Positions 54,745 to 64,000 of a stretch of 64,000 bases of DNA are shown here, piece by piece. The stretch is from Microglena sp. YARC. Lineage: Eukaryota > Chlorophyta > Chlorophyceae > Chlamydomonadales > Chlamydomonadaceae. Under the pieces are notes generated by a model, which had not been told where the DNA came from, did no database searches, and saw only the letters and a program-made list of their open reading frames with translations. The stretch covers positions 22,267,511 to 22,331,510 of the forward strand of contig CM039463.1 of assembly GCA_022414725.1 (NCBI GenBank), written 5' to 3'. Numbering within the stretch: position 1 is the stretch's first letter; every line of letters starts with the position of its first letter. Both the position numbers and the translations under genes were made by a program.

Positions 54745-56795
54745 CATGTACGTAATGGGTGTATGGTGGTTTATCTTACAGTAATGTATGAGGTATTCTG
54801 TTATGTGTACAGTAATGTATGTATGGTACAGTAATGTCATGCTATGGTAAGAAGTAAGTATGTATTAGTACTGGTACTATGCTACAGTATGTACACATAG
54901 CACAGCAAAATGTATGTATGGTACACGTAACAATTAGATAAGTACCACCCAGTCCGAGTGTATATGTTGGTCACAGATAAAATGTATACAGTATGTATGC
55001 TTATGGTACAGTATGAGTATGTATGTACAGTTAATGTACGTATGGCGGACAGGGTAATAGTTGAGGTTTATGCGTAGACAGTAATGATACAGCAACAATT
55101 AAATGTATGTATCCACTAGAATAGCTAACGAGTAGGTACAATGCGAGTATGATTGCCAGTTAATGTATGTATGGTTACTACAGGAGGTATGTACAGTAAT
55201 CAATATGGTAACAGTAATGTATGATATATAATGTATCAGGTACAGTTAGATGTGGTAGTCGAGTAATGGTAGTTGGTATACCACAGTATGTTGTATGTGG
55301 GTGTTAATTAATGAATGGTTATGGTAAACATAGTGTATTGTAGGAGTGTAATGTATGTATGTTACCTGTATACAGAATGTACTGTATGGCAGTAATGTAT
55401 GTCATGGTACAGTACTGTATGTTATGGTGGGTACGTAATTTAGAAGTAATGTATGTACAGTAATGTAGTATGGTACCAGTAATGTATGGTACATGAGAGG
55501 GGTACACGTATGTGGACAGTAATGTATGAGGTACAGTAATGGTACGGAGCTATGTATGGTACGTAAGGGACTATGTATGTATGTATCTACAGTATTGGAA
55601 TAATAGAAGAGGTAGAGAGTAGATGGTAATCTTAATAGGACCATCCTACTACAGTAATGTATGTATGGTTCACAGTAATGTATATGAATAATGTAACTGT
55701 TGTAGTAGTATGAGAATGTACCAGTAATGTATGGTAGTGGTGGTACCAGACAGTAATGTCATTGGTCATGGGGGTACAGTAATGTATGGACAGTAATGTA
55801 GTATGGGTACATACATGGTATGTATGGTAACAGTAATGGTATGTATGGTTTTTACCAGTAAGTCTGTATGTATGGTACCCAGTAAATGTAAAGGGTATGG
55901 TACAGTAATGATGGTGCTCACCAACCGTAGTAATGTATATCGGGGTACAGTAATGTATGGTACCGTAAATGTATGTTCGGTTATGGCTACAAAAGTAATG
56001 TATGTATGGTACGTAGGGGTTACACCGTAATGTGTATGCTGTACAGTGAATGTAATCCGGTACAGTAGTATAGAGGTAATTTGTGTACACGTAGTAATTG
56101 TTATGGTACCAGTAATATGTATTGGTAACAGTAATGTATGTGATGTATGGTACAGTAATGTAATGCGACAGTATGGTACAGTAAGTATGATGTATGGTAC
56201 AGTAATTGTACTAGTATGTATTGTATGGTACAGTATAGTATGTATGGTACAGAATGTATGGTACAGTAATGACAGTAATGTATGTATGGTACAGTAAGTA
56301 AATGTATGGTACAGTAATGTATGTATGGTACATGTATGATGGTACAGTAATGTATTGGTACAGTAATGTATGTATGGTACACAGTAATGGTATGTATGGT
56401 ACAGTAATGTATGGCCTAAAGTATGGTAAAGTATGTATGGATAACAGTAATGTAATGTTATGGTACAGTAATGTATGTATGGTAGCAGTAAATGTAATGT
56501 ATGTATGGTACAGTAAATGTATACAGTACATGGTATGCTTATGGGTAATGTTAATGTATGGTACAGTATGTATGTATGGTACAGTGTTAATGTATGGTAC
56601 AGGTATGTACCCAGTAATGTATGGTACAGTAATGTATGTTATGGTACAGTGACATGTAATGTATGTATGGTTACAGTAATTATGTAGTAATGTATGTATG
56701 GTACAGTAATGTATGGTACAGTAAACATTACAGCAAATGGCCCATGTGTGGGTGTATGTTACAGTAAATGTTTCAGTAAATGACCCATGCATGTA
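54745..56795 (+). repeat. 2-kb GTATGGTACAGTAATGTAT microsatellite
   Basis: Degenerate repeat of TATGGTACAGTAATG and ATGTATG words with constant indel noise. It lies between two copies of the same exon edge (54692-54745 and 56803-56870). Frames across it are artefacts. Confidence 0.95.
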
Positions 56796-56802
56796 TGTAC
56801 GT

Positions 56803-56870
56803 TACAGCTTGGAGATCATGGACTCTCTCTTGGCCTGATCCGCCTTAGGAGCAGCCACCTGTTGTTGTAT
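56803..56870 (-). repeat. Echo of the 54.73-kb exon acceptor and 5' edge
   Basis: On + GGACTCTCTCTTGGCCTGAT + CCGCCTTAGGAGCAGCCACC + TGTTGTTGTATGCATGTATG mirrors 54690-54750. On - it is an acceptor CAACAACAG followed by a clean 18-codon frame and then a stop. Confidence 0.8.
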
Positions 56871-56950
56871 GCATGTATGGGGGTATGTTATATATGGATG
56901 GCGTCAGCCATTTTATATGTGGATGGGTGCATTGCATTCATTCCCGTGTG

Positions 56951-56983
56951 GTAGTAAATTAGGCCAAAGGGACTTGCCCAACC
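56951..56983 (+). repeat. Dispersed motif, copy 5 (partial)
   Basis: GTAGTAAATTAGGCCAAAGG + GACTTGCCCAACC; the 5' CAGTCCAGG part is missing. Confidence 0.6.
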
Positions 56984-57059
56984 TTGAATAACTAAGATAG
57001 CTCTAGACTTTTAGGGGGGGCTGAATTAACAAGCAATTTATGACCAGGGCTCCGACAGA

Positions 57060-57370
57060 AGACAGACACACTATTAGATCAGTTAACTACATGTTCAACT
57101 ATTTTGTGAACTACAGGTTAAGCCACACCTTAAACTTCCGGTATATGTTTATCTACTTGTTTATATACTTGTCAAACCACATGTTTAACTACACCTTTAA
57201 CTACATGTTATACTACACCTTTAACTCCCGGTACATATTTAACTACATGTTAAATACTTGATGAACTACATGTTGAACTACTTCTCTTATTATATCTTTA
57301 ACCAAATCTTGAAGTCCTGGTACAAGTTTAACTGCATGTTTAACTACTTCTGTAACTGCATGTTTCACTA
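57060..57370 (+). repeat. Degenerate AACTACATGTT repeat
   Basis: Words AACTACATGTTAAACTAC, TTAACTACACC and AACTTCCGGTA recur every 11-40 bases and grade into the 58-bp satellite. Confidence 0.7.
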
Positions 57371-59762
57371 CATTACATGCTTAAATACTTGTATAATTAC
57401 ACGACATGGTTGACTGCATGTTTCACTACATTACATGCTTAAATACTTGTATAATTACACGACATGGTTGACTGCATGTTTCACTACATTACATGCTTAA
57501 ATACTTGTATAATTAAACGACATGGTTGACTGCATGTTTCACTACATCACATGCTTAAATACTTGTATAATTACATGACATGGTTGACTGCATGTTTCAC
57601 TGCATTACATGCTTAAATACTTGTATAATTACACGACATGGTTGACTGCATGTTTCACTACAGTAGGACGTTACATCTTAAATACTTGTGAAGACATAAT
57701 TACAGTGGGCGACATGGTTGACTGCATGTTTCACTACATTACATGCTTAAATACTTGTATAATTACACGACATGGTTGACTGCATGTTTCACTACATTAC
57801 ATGCTTAAATACTTGTATAATTACACGACATGGTTGACTGCATGTTTCACTACATTACATGCTTAAATACTTGTATAATTACACGACATGGTTGACTGCA
57901 TGTTTCACTACATCACATGCTTAAATACTTGTATAATTACACGACATGGTTGACTGCATGTTTCACTGCATTACATGCTTAAATACTTGTATAACGTTAC
58001 ACTGGACTATAGTTGACTGCATTGTTTCACTACATACTACATGCTTTAAAATACTTTAAATACTTGCAATATATATAAATTACACGACATGGCACATTTG
58101 ACTGCATGATTCACTAACATTACGGAATGCTTAAAGATACATTGTATAACTTACACGACATGGTCGGAGAGTGACTGCATGTATTCACTACATTACATAG
58201 CTTAAATACTTGTTATAATTACACGACATGGTTGCGACATCGTTTTCACTACATTACATGCTTAAATACTGTATAATTACATTGGGAGGGCTCATGGTGA
58301 CTGCATGTTTCACTGCATTACCATGCTTAAATACTTGCTTATACATGCTGATGCGATCATGCTTTACACATGGATATACCATGTTGACACATGTTTACAC
58401 ATGCTACATGTATTGCTACTACGACATGGTTGACTGCATGTTTCACTACATTACATGCTTAAAATACTGTTTATTAATATTAAGCCAACACATTCACACA
58501 AGGGACATGTTATTTAAGTTGACTGCATGTTTCACTGCATTTACATGCTTACATACTTGTATTAATTACACGACATGGTAGGTGAATGGTTGGCAAGTCA
58601 ACCTACTCCACTACCAAGATCACGCATGTAAAATACTTGTGTGAGTGAAACTAGCATTTTGTCGTGATTATAATTACACACGACATGGATACAAAATTAT
58701 AAGACTGTCATGTTTGCACTTGCGATTATGCATTGTAAATACTTGTACTAATTATCAATGTTATGTAACGACATGGTTGACTGCATGTTCACTACTGCAG
58801 GCGCTACACACATAGCCTTAAATATCGTTTACTTGAGTATAGAATTACACGACATTCTGGCCATGGTTGACTGCATGTCTTCACTCGGCATATTATTACA
58901 TTTAGGCCTTAAAATAGACTTTGTATAATCTAACGACATGGTTGTGACTGCATGTTCTCACTACATTCACATGCTTAAATACTTGTATAATTACACGACA
59001 TGGTTGACTGCTTGTCATCAGTAATCACTATCACTGCATAATTAACAGGCTTAAATACTTGTATAATGTATGTTAAACACATCACTACATACTACATCAA
59101 TGCTACTTTGTTGTTTGTAATTTTTATAACCTTGTATAGATTATGCAGGTTGAAACATCTTACTTGTATAGATTACAATGACATGGTTGACTGCATGTTT
59201 CACTACATTACATGCTTAAATTACTTGTATAAATTACACGACATGGTATCGTTGTATTCACTCTTCACTGACAAATTGCCATGTTTCACATGGTTGTACA
59301 TTACGAATGCTTAAATACGTGTATAATTTACACGACATGGTGTGACTGCATGTTTCACTACAATTACATGCTTAAATACTTGTATGGATTAACACGAAAT
59401 GGTTGACTGCATGTTTCACTACATTACATGCTTAAATACTTGTATAATTACACGACATTATTGACTGCATGTTTCACTACATTACATGCTTAAATACTTG
59501 TATAATTACATGACATGGTTGACTGCATGTTTCACTACATTACATGCTTAAATACTTGTATAATTACACGACATTATTGACTGCATGTTTCACTACATTA
59601 CATGCTTAAATACTTGTATAATTACACGACATGGTTGACTGCATGTTTCACTACATTACATGCTTAAATACTTGTATAATTACACGACATGGTTGACTGC
59701 ATGTTTCACTACATTACATGCTTAAATACTTGTATAATTACACGACATGGTTGACTGCATGT
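57371..59762 (+). repeat. 58-bp satellite, about 40 units
   Basis: Unit GACTGCATGTTTCACTACAT + TACATGCTTAAATACTTGTA + TAATTACACGACATGGTT. Units at 57412-57655, 57717-57990 and 59395-59762 are nearly identical. Between about 57990 and 59390 the same unit is riddled with inserted bases. It lies in a presumed dynein intron. Confidence 0.95.
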
Positions 59763-60790
59763 TATCATCGCACCTGATGTTGTACGAGGGCGATCTGGGA
59801 AGAGGACATCCCCTCTTGCTGTTTGGGACGAGGGAGGAGGTGGAGTTCCCGTTGCGTGAAGAGGGGAGAGGAGAAGAGGTATTAGTAGAAAGCTCGTCAA
59901 GCTCGCTGCCGTCTGGCTCTTCAACCGCCCGCTGTGAGGGGTGTCGGTGGGGGCGCGGGTACCTCTAGAAGGAAGACGGAGGGGGAAGGGGGATAACTGG
60001 TTCTGGTTGTGCGGATGGTTTGAGTCATTGGGTGGTTGGATAGTACTTGAAAGGGGAGGAGAAAGCTCGTCAAGCTCGCTGCCCATCAGCATCTTCTCAA
60101 CCGTCCCGCTGCAATCAGTAAGGGGCGCAGGTACCTAAGAAGGGAAGAAGGAGGGGGGAAGGGGGGATTGCTCTGCGCTGGTTGTGTGGATGCTTGGTAG
60201 GTTGGATGTTGGATGCTTGGATGCTTGGATAGTTGAAAGGGAGGGGGGAGGAGAAAGCTCGTCAGGCTTGCTGCCGATCGGGCTCTTCAACCGCCCCGCT
60301 CGGAAGGGGGCGCGGTACCTAGAAGGGAAGGCGGAGGGGGAAGGGGGGATTACTGGCTGGTTGTGTGGATGCTTGGATGCTTGGATGCTTGGATAGTTGA
60401 AAGTGAAGGGGGAGGAGAAAGCTTGTCAGGCTTGCTGCCATCAGGCTCTTCAACTGCCTGCTCAGATGGGGCCCTGTACCTAGAAAGGAAGACGGAGGGG
60501 GGGAAGGGGGATTACTGGCTCCTTGTGTGGATGCTTGGATTGGATGGTTGGATGCTTGGATGTTGGGATGCTTGGATAGTTTGCTTGGGGGGGGGATTGA
60601 ACGAGGGGGGGGGGGGCGGGGGGGGGGGGGGGGCGGGGGGGGGGGGGGAGAAAGCTCGTCGGCCTGCCGTCCCCCACCGTCGGGCTCTTCAACCGCCTGC
60701 TCAGGTGGGCGAGAGCGCGCGGTACTAGAAGGGAAGTCGGAGGGGGGAAGGGGGGTTACTGGCTCCTTGTGTGGATGGTTAGATGGCTAG
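59763..60790 (-). repeat. Five ~175-230-bp units with an acceptor-like edge and a coding-like segment
   Basis: On + each unit has GGAGGAGAAAGCTCGTCAAG + CTCGCTGCC + GGCTCTTCAACCGCC + GGTACCTAGAAGGGAAG + GGGGGATTACTGG + GGATGCTTGGATG. Starts of the first word are near 59885, 60058, 60250, 60414 and 60645. On - the core reads AVEEPDGSELDELSP in one unit and close variants in the others, preceded by a C/T-rich stretch ending CAG or GAG, so these may be echoes of one dynein exon edge. Which copy, if any, is the real exon is unclear, and the phase after the exon at 61024 does not match this frame. Confidence 0.6.
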
Positions 60791-60798
60791 TCCTTTTC

Positions 60799-60832
60799 AC
60801 CTAGTAGGCAACCCCTGGACTGTAGCATGCAT
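60799..60832 (-). repeat. Dispersed motif, copy 6 (inverted, partial)
   Basis: CTAGTAGGCAACCCCTGGAC + TGTAGCATGCATACATACAT, the reverse of the motif with its ATGT microsatellite. Confidence 0.65.
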
Positions 60833-60842
60833 ACATACATAT

Positions 60843-60958
60843 GTAGGCTACCTCTGGACTGAGGCATACATACATACGTACATATGTAGCATGCATACAC
60901 TAATTGGTTTAGCCTCAGTCCAGTACACCCTCCTTGTGTCTGTGTCCGCCCTCCGCTT
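60843..60958 (-). repeat. Echoes of the dynein exon donor edge (61024 side)
   Basis: On + GGTTTAGCCTCAGTCCAGTA + CACCCTCCTTGTGTCTGTGT + CC.CCCTCCGCTTC is present at 60907-60958 and again in the real exon at 61031-61083, about 124 bp apart. A shorter piece (CTCTGGACTGAGGCATAC) lies at 60850. In the echo the exon end AATCAG is changed to AATTAG and the GT is displaced. Confidence 0.8.
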
Positions 60959-61020
60959 CATACATACATACATACATACATACATACATACATACATACA
61001 TACATACATACATACATGCA
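60958..61020 (+). repeat. (CATA)n microsatellite
   Basis: About 14 CATA units immediately beside the donor of the exon at 61024-61244. Confidence 0.95.
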
Positions 61021-61023
61021 TAC

Positions 61024-63592
61024 CTGATTGGTTTAGCCTCAGTCCAGTACACCCTCCTTGTGTCTGTGTCCACCCTCCGCTTCCACGCCCCCGCAGTGTC
61101 CTCGCACACGGCCAGAGTCATCCGGCGAATGTTGAGCAGGGCAGGTCCGAAGGTGTCTGAGAGGAGTAACAAGTTCTTGGAGATGATCTTGCAGTGGCGC
61201 TTATAGCGCACGGAACGTACAGTGCTTCGCCACTTGCGAAATGCCTGCAATATGCACAGGCAGACGGTTTATCAAACTTGACAACCCTGACTATAACAGA
61301 GAACATGGATTGCTGCAGTGGCGCTTATAGCGCAGGGAACGTACAGTGCTTTGTCACTTGCGGAATGCCTGCAATATGCACAGGCAGACGGTTTATCAAA
61401 CTTGACAACCCTGAGTATAACAGAGAACATGGATTGCTGCAGTGGCGCTTATAGCGCAGGGAACGTACAGTGCTTTGTCACTTGCGGAATGCCTGCAATA
61501 TGCACAGGCAGACGGTTTATCAAACTTGACAACCCTGAGTATAACAGAGAACATGGATTGCTGCAGTGGCGCTTATAGCGCAGGGAACGTACAGTGCTTT
61601 GTCACTTGCGGAATGCCTGCAATATGCACAGGCAGACGGTTTATCAAACTTGACAACCCTGAGTATAACAGAGAACATGGATTGCTGCAGTGGCGCTTAT
61701 AGCGCAGGGAACGTACAGTGCTTTGTCACTTGCGGAATGCCTGCAATATGCACAGGCAGACGGTTTATCAAACTTGACAACCCTGAGTATAACAGAGAAC
61801 ATGGATTGCTGCAGTGGCGCTTATAGCGCACGGAACGTACAGTGCTTTGTCACTTGCGGAATGCCTGCAATATGCACAGGCAGACGGTTTATCAAACTTG
61901 ACAACCCTGACTATAACAGAGAACATGGATTGCTGCAGTGGCGCTTATAGCGCAGGGAACGTACAGTGCTTTGTCACTTGCGGAATGCCTGCAATATGCA
62001 CAGGCAGACGGTTTATCAAACTTGACAACCCTGAGTATAACAGAGAACATGGATTGCTGCAGTGGCGCTTACAGCGCAGAGAACGTGCAGTGCTTCGCCA
62101 CTTGCAAAATGCCTGCAATATGCACAGGCAGAAGGTTTAAAGGACACTATAACTAGGGATGTCAATGTTGTACGATATCGAAATTGACAACCCGAATTAT
62201 AACAGAGAATATGGACTGCTGAAATGGCGCTTGCAGTGCAGGGAACGTGCAGTGCTTCACCACTTGCGAAATGCCTGTAGTATGCGTAAAAAGATTGACA
62301 TATGAGACGTGCCGCTTGCAAAAGTTCTGCAATATGCGTACATAGATTGATATATGAGACATGCCACTTGCGAAATGTAAAAAAGATAGACACGTGAGAC
62401 ATGCCACTTGCGAAATGTAAAAAAGATATACATATGAGACGTGCCACTTGCGAAATGCGTGAAATGTGCATATAACTTTATATTACACCTGGACCATAAC
62501 ATAAATGTCATAAGGCGTTAGATGTACTCCTTTATAACTAAGACATGAACTCATACATGGGCATGTAATAAATTTAAACTTGCAAGAGAAAACACACATG
62601 TGAGAATGAATAGGTAGAAAAAACGACAAAGTATGAGAAATGAGAAATTAACACATAAATGAGAAATGAACATATAAATGTGAAATGGACACATAATGAG
62701 AAATTAACACATAAATGAGAAATGAACATATAAATGTGAAATTGACACATAATGAGAAATTAAAACATAAATGTGAAATGGACACAATCCTGAGAAGTGA
62801 ACATATAAATATGAAATGAACGTTTAAATGTGAAGTGAACATATTAATGTGAAATGAACATATAAATATGAAATGAACAAATGCAATATGAACAGGCATA
62901 TGAGAAATGATTAAATGAACACAATCATGTGAAATTAACACGTATGTGTGAGAAATGAACACGAGCATGCACTCATATAATGATCATCATTGGTGGTTGC
63001 CCCCCAGTGAAAGCAAACGGGCTGGCCCCCTTAACCTCAGGCCTTGTAATAAGGCGTACTATTAATTCATTGATTTAATTATCATAAGGACTAAAATCGA
63101 CAAAAATGACAAAAATGGAAAAAAAGGGATTTGTTCGCGGTTTCATTCTCCTGGTAGGAATTGTTTTTACTGCCGAATACGACTAGCAACCAAATTGCAG
63201 GCTGGAGCTATGTAACCAAGTTCAAGTTCAATGATCATCTGGACTTACATGGAAGAGCTCATTCTTTTTGAAGTTGACCAAGATTGGTGGTTGGCCCCAG
63301 TGCAAGCAAATGGGTGGGACCCCGCAACCTCACGCCTCGTAATAAGGCGCACTATGTATTGATTTATTTAATGATCATCTGGACTTACATGAAAGAGCTC
63401 ATTCTTTTTGAAGATGACCAAGCGTTTGAGGATGGAGAATATCTGAGCCTCGCGGTACCACTGATGGTGGGGCACCAATTCATAGGCCAGCCCCCCCCAC
63501 ATGTGGGTGACCCCCGTTTGACTCATCACGAAGTGGAAATGTGGATAGACCTGGTTGCGCTCCACAATGACGAGGTTATAAGGGTTGTACTC
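61024..63592 (-). CDS. Axonemal (inner-arm type) dynein heavy chain, two tail exons
   Basis: Part of the N-terminal tail of a ciliary dynein motor chain. Exon 63592-63389 (acceptor TTTTGCAG, donor GTAAGTCC) encodes 68 residues beginning [14 protein letters not shown], with [14 protein letters not shown] and QWYREAQIF. Exon 61244-61024 (acceptor ATATTGCAG, donor GTATGC) joins in phase 0 and reads [38 protein letters not shown] and [14 protein letters not shown], ending in phase 2. The order NPYDL, TVSATGVTH-like, W.RE...F, F.KWK...W..NVR and ALL.IR is that of the tails of monomeric inner-arm heavy chains (animal DNAH3/6/7/12 group) as I recall them. The gene begins beyond 64000 and continues toward lower coordinates. 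The motor domain is not seen. Both exons are flanked by tandem echoes of their own edges. Confidence 0.75.
61245..62330 (-). repeat. 124-bp tandem array: echoes of the dynein exon acceptor
   Basis: Upstream (higher coordinates) of the exon starting at 61244, its acceptor plus the first ~54 exon bases recur with exon-start positions at 61368, 61492, 61616, 61740, 61864, 61988 and 62112 (exactly 124 bp apart), then a diverged copy near 62274 and shorter pieces to about 62460. Units are 97-100% alike except the last. Each retains TATTGCAG and the following GCATTCCGCAAGTG but is cut off after CGCCACTGCA, where the intron part (GCAATCCATGTTCTCTG) follows. Confidence 0.9.
62270..62480 (-). repeat. 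~45-50-bp degenerate units of the same acceptor edge
   Basis: ATGAGACGTGCCACTTGCGA + AATG-AAAAAGAT-A-ACAT repeats at about 62305, 62355, 62395 and 62440, a shorter-period offshoot of the 124-bp array. Confidence 0.75.
62585..62970 (+). repeat. ACATAAATGAGAAATGAACA-type 18-20-bp repeat
   Basis: AT-rich units AACACATAAATGAGAAATGA and AACATATAAATGTGAAATGG, about 20 copies, in the dynein intron. Confidence 0.9.
62985..63300 (-). repeat. Echoes of the dynein 63389 donor edge
   Basis: On + GATCATCTGGACTTACATG + GAAGAGCTCATTCTTTTTGA occurs at 63232-63270 as an echo and at 63373-63413 as the real donor and exon end. The intron stretch next to it (GGTGGTTG.CCCCAGTG.AAGCAAA + GGCGCACTAT) occurs at about 62990-63060 and 63284-63355. 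The echo still contains a usable-looking GTAAGTCC. Confidence 0.85.
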
Positions 63593-63990
63593 CTGCAAAA
63601 CATACATAATTATTTTTGATCAGACGCCTTTGACTCATGACAAAGGGAAAAAGGTGGATAAACCTGGTAGCGCTCCACCACCACCACCACCACAACAACA
63701 ACAACGCGGTTATAAGGGTTGTACTCCTGCACAGCGTACACGAAGGTTGACAGTCAGAAGCTTTTGACTCAAGACACAGTTGAAAGGTGGATAGTCCAGG
63801 TTGCGCTCCACATTGGCAACGAGGTTGTAAAGGTTGTACTCCTGCACAACATACATGATTGTTTTGTATTATAAGCTTTTGACTCATGACAAAGTGGAAA
63901 GGTGCATTCACCTGCTTGCGCTCCACAATGACAACGAGGTTGTAAGGGTTGTACTCCTGCACAACATACACAATGGTTGCCGATCAGAAA
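63593..63990 (-). repeat. Three echoes of the dynein 63592 acceptor edge
   Basis: Exon-start equivalents at 63726, 63841 and 63956, each preceded on the - strand by TGTGCAG and followed by GAGTACAACC(C/T)TTA(T/C)AACC ... GTGGAGCGCAAC or CTAC ... ATGAGTCAAA, then a short AT-rich intron piece. The first has a (CCA/CAA) triplet expansion. Period is 115-134 bp. Confidence 0.9.
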
Positions 63991-64000
63991 CCCTGGTACA

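Noticed and set aside
54745..56795. Tyr/Thr/His-rich frames on both strands
   Set aside because: Microsatellite translation with no codon structure.
57371..59762. CRISPR-like regular array
   Set aside because: The whole 58-bp unit is repeated with no unique spacers, in a eukaryotic intron; it is a satellite.
61194..62156. Series of overlapping 86-codon + strand frames
   Set aside because: Each spans two units of the 124-bp array and repeats the same peptide; the coding exon is on the other strand.

Overview
This is a stretch of a repeat-rich eukaryotic nuclear genome, most likely from a flagellated microalga or similar protist. Three host genes with GT-AG introns are supported. They are a P2C (Na+/K+-ATPase-like) cation pump on the + strand (1-4393), an RCC1-repeat protein on the + strand (about 12154-17738), and the tail region of an axonemal dynein heavy chain on the - strand (exons at 63592-63389 and 61244-61024, with weaker candidate exons down to about 53.5 kb). 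A pump of this class suggests a marine or saline habitat, and axonemal dynein implies a motile cilium. Nothing looks bacterial. Naming a species would be a guess; a prasinophyte-type green alga would fit.

Layout: 1-4.4 kb pump gene with a Tc1/mariner-like MITE in its last intron; 5.7-9.8 kb a non-autonomous LTR element with identical 5-bp target duplications; 10.5-11.65 kb a diverged satellite of about 185 bp; 12.1-17.7 kb the RCC1 gene; 19.4-22.2 kb a decayed Ty1/copia gag-protease relic (-); 22.6-27.9 kb a 5'-truncated LINE with reverse transcriptase and RNase H (-); 28-34.6 kb mostly non-coding, with an unrecognised coding relic and one zinc-finger exon; 34.66-40.17 kb a recent, complete but broken Ty1/copia element (-); 41-49.8 kb tandem arrays, including a satellite of about 215 bp carrying three copies of a hAT-like non-autonomous transposon; 51418-52417 a gap of exactly 1000 N; 52.4-64 kb the dynein gene, whose introns hold microsatellites, a 58-bp satellite, a 124-bp array and others.

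The most striking observation links the three host genes. Short blocks spanning splice junctions (an exon edge plus the adjoining intron edge) are repeated in tandem inside the neighbouring intron, leaving one intact junction beside one or more decayed 'echoes'. I see this at one junction of the pump gene, five of the RCC1 gene and at least four of the dynein gene (up to 7-8 echoes, 124-bp period). The introns seem to be built largely by repeated local duplication of their own splice sites.

Caution: several patches between about 45.2 and 59.3 kb carry dense random-looking single-base insertions and substitutions relative to cleaner copies of the same repeats. Together with the fixed-size gap this suggests uncorrected long-read consensus. 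Frames and divergence there should not be over-read.
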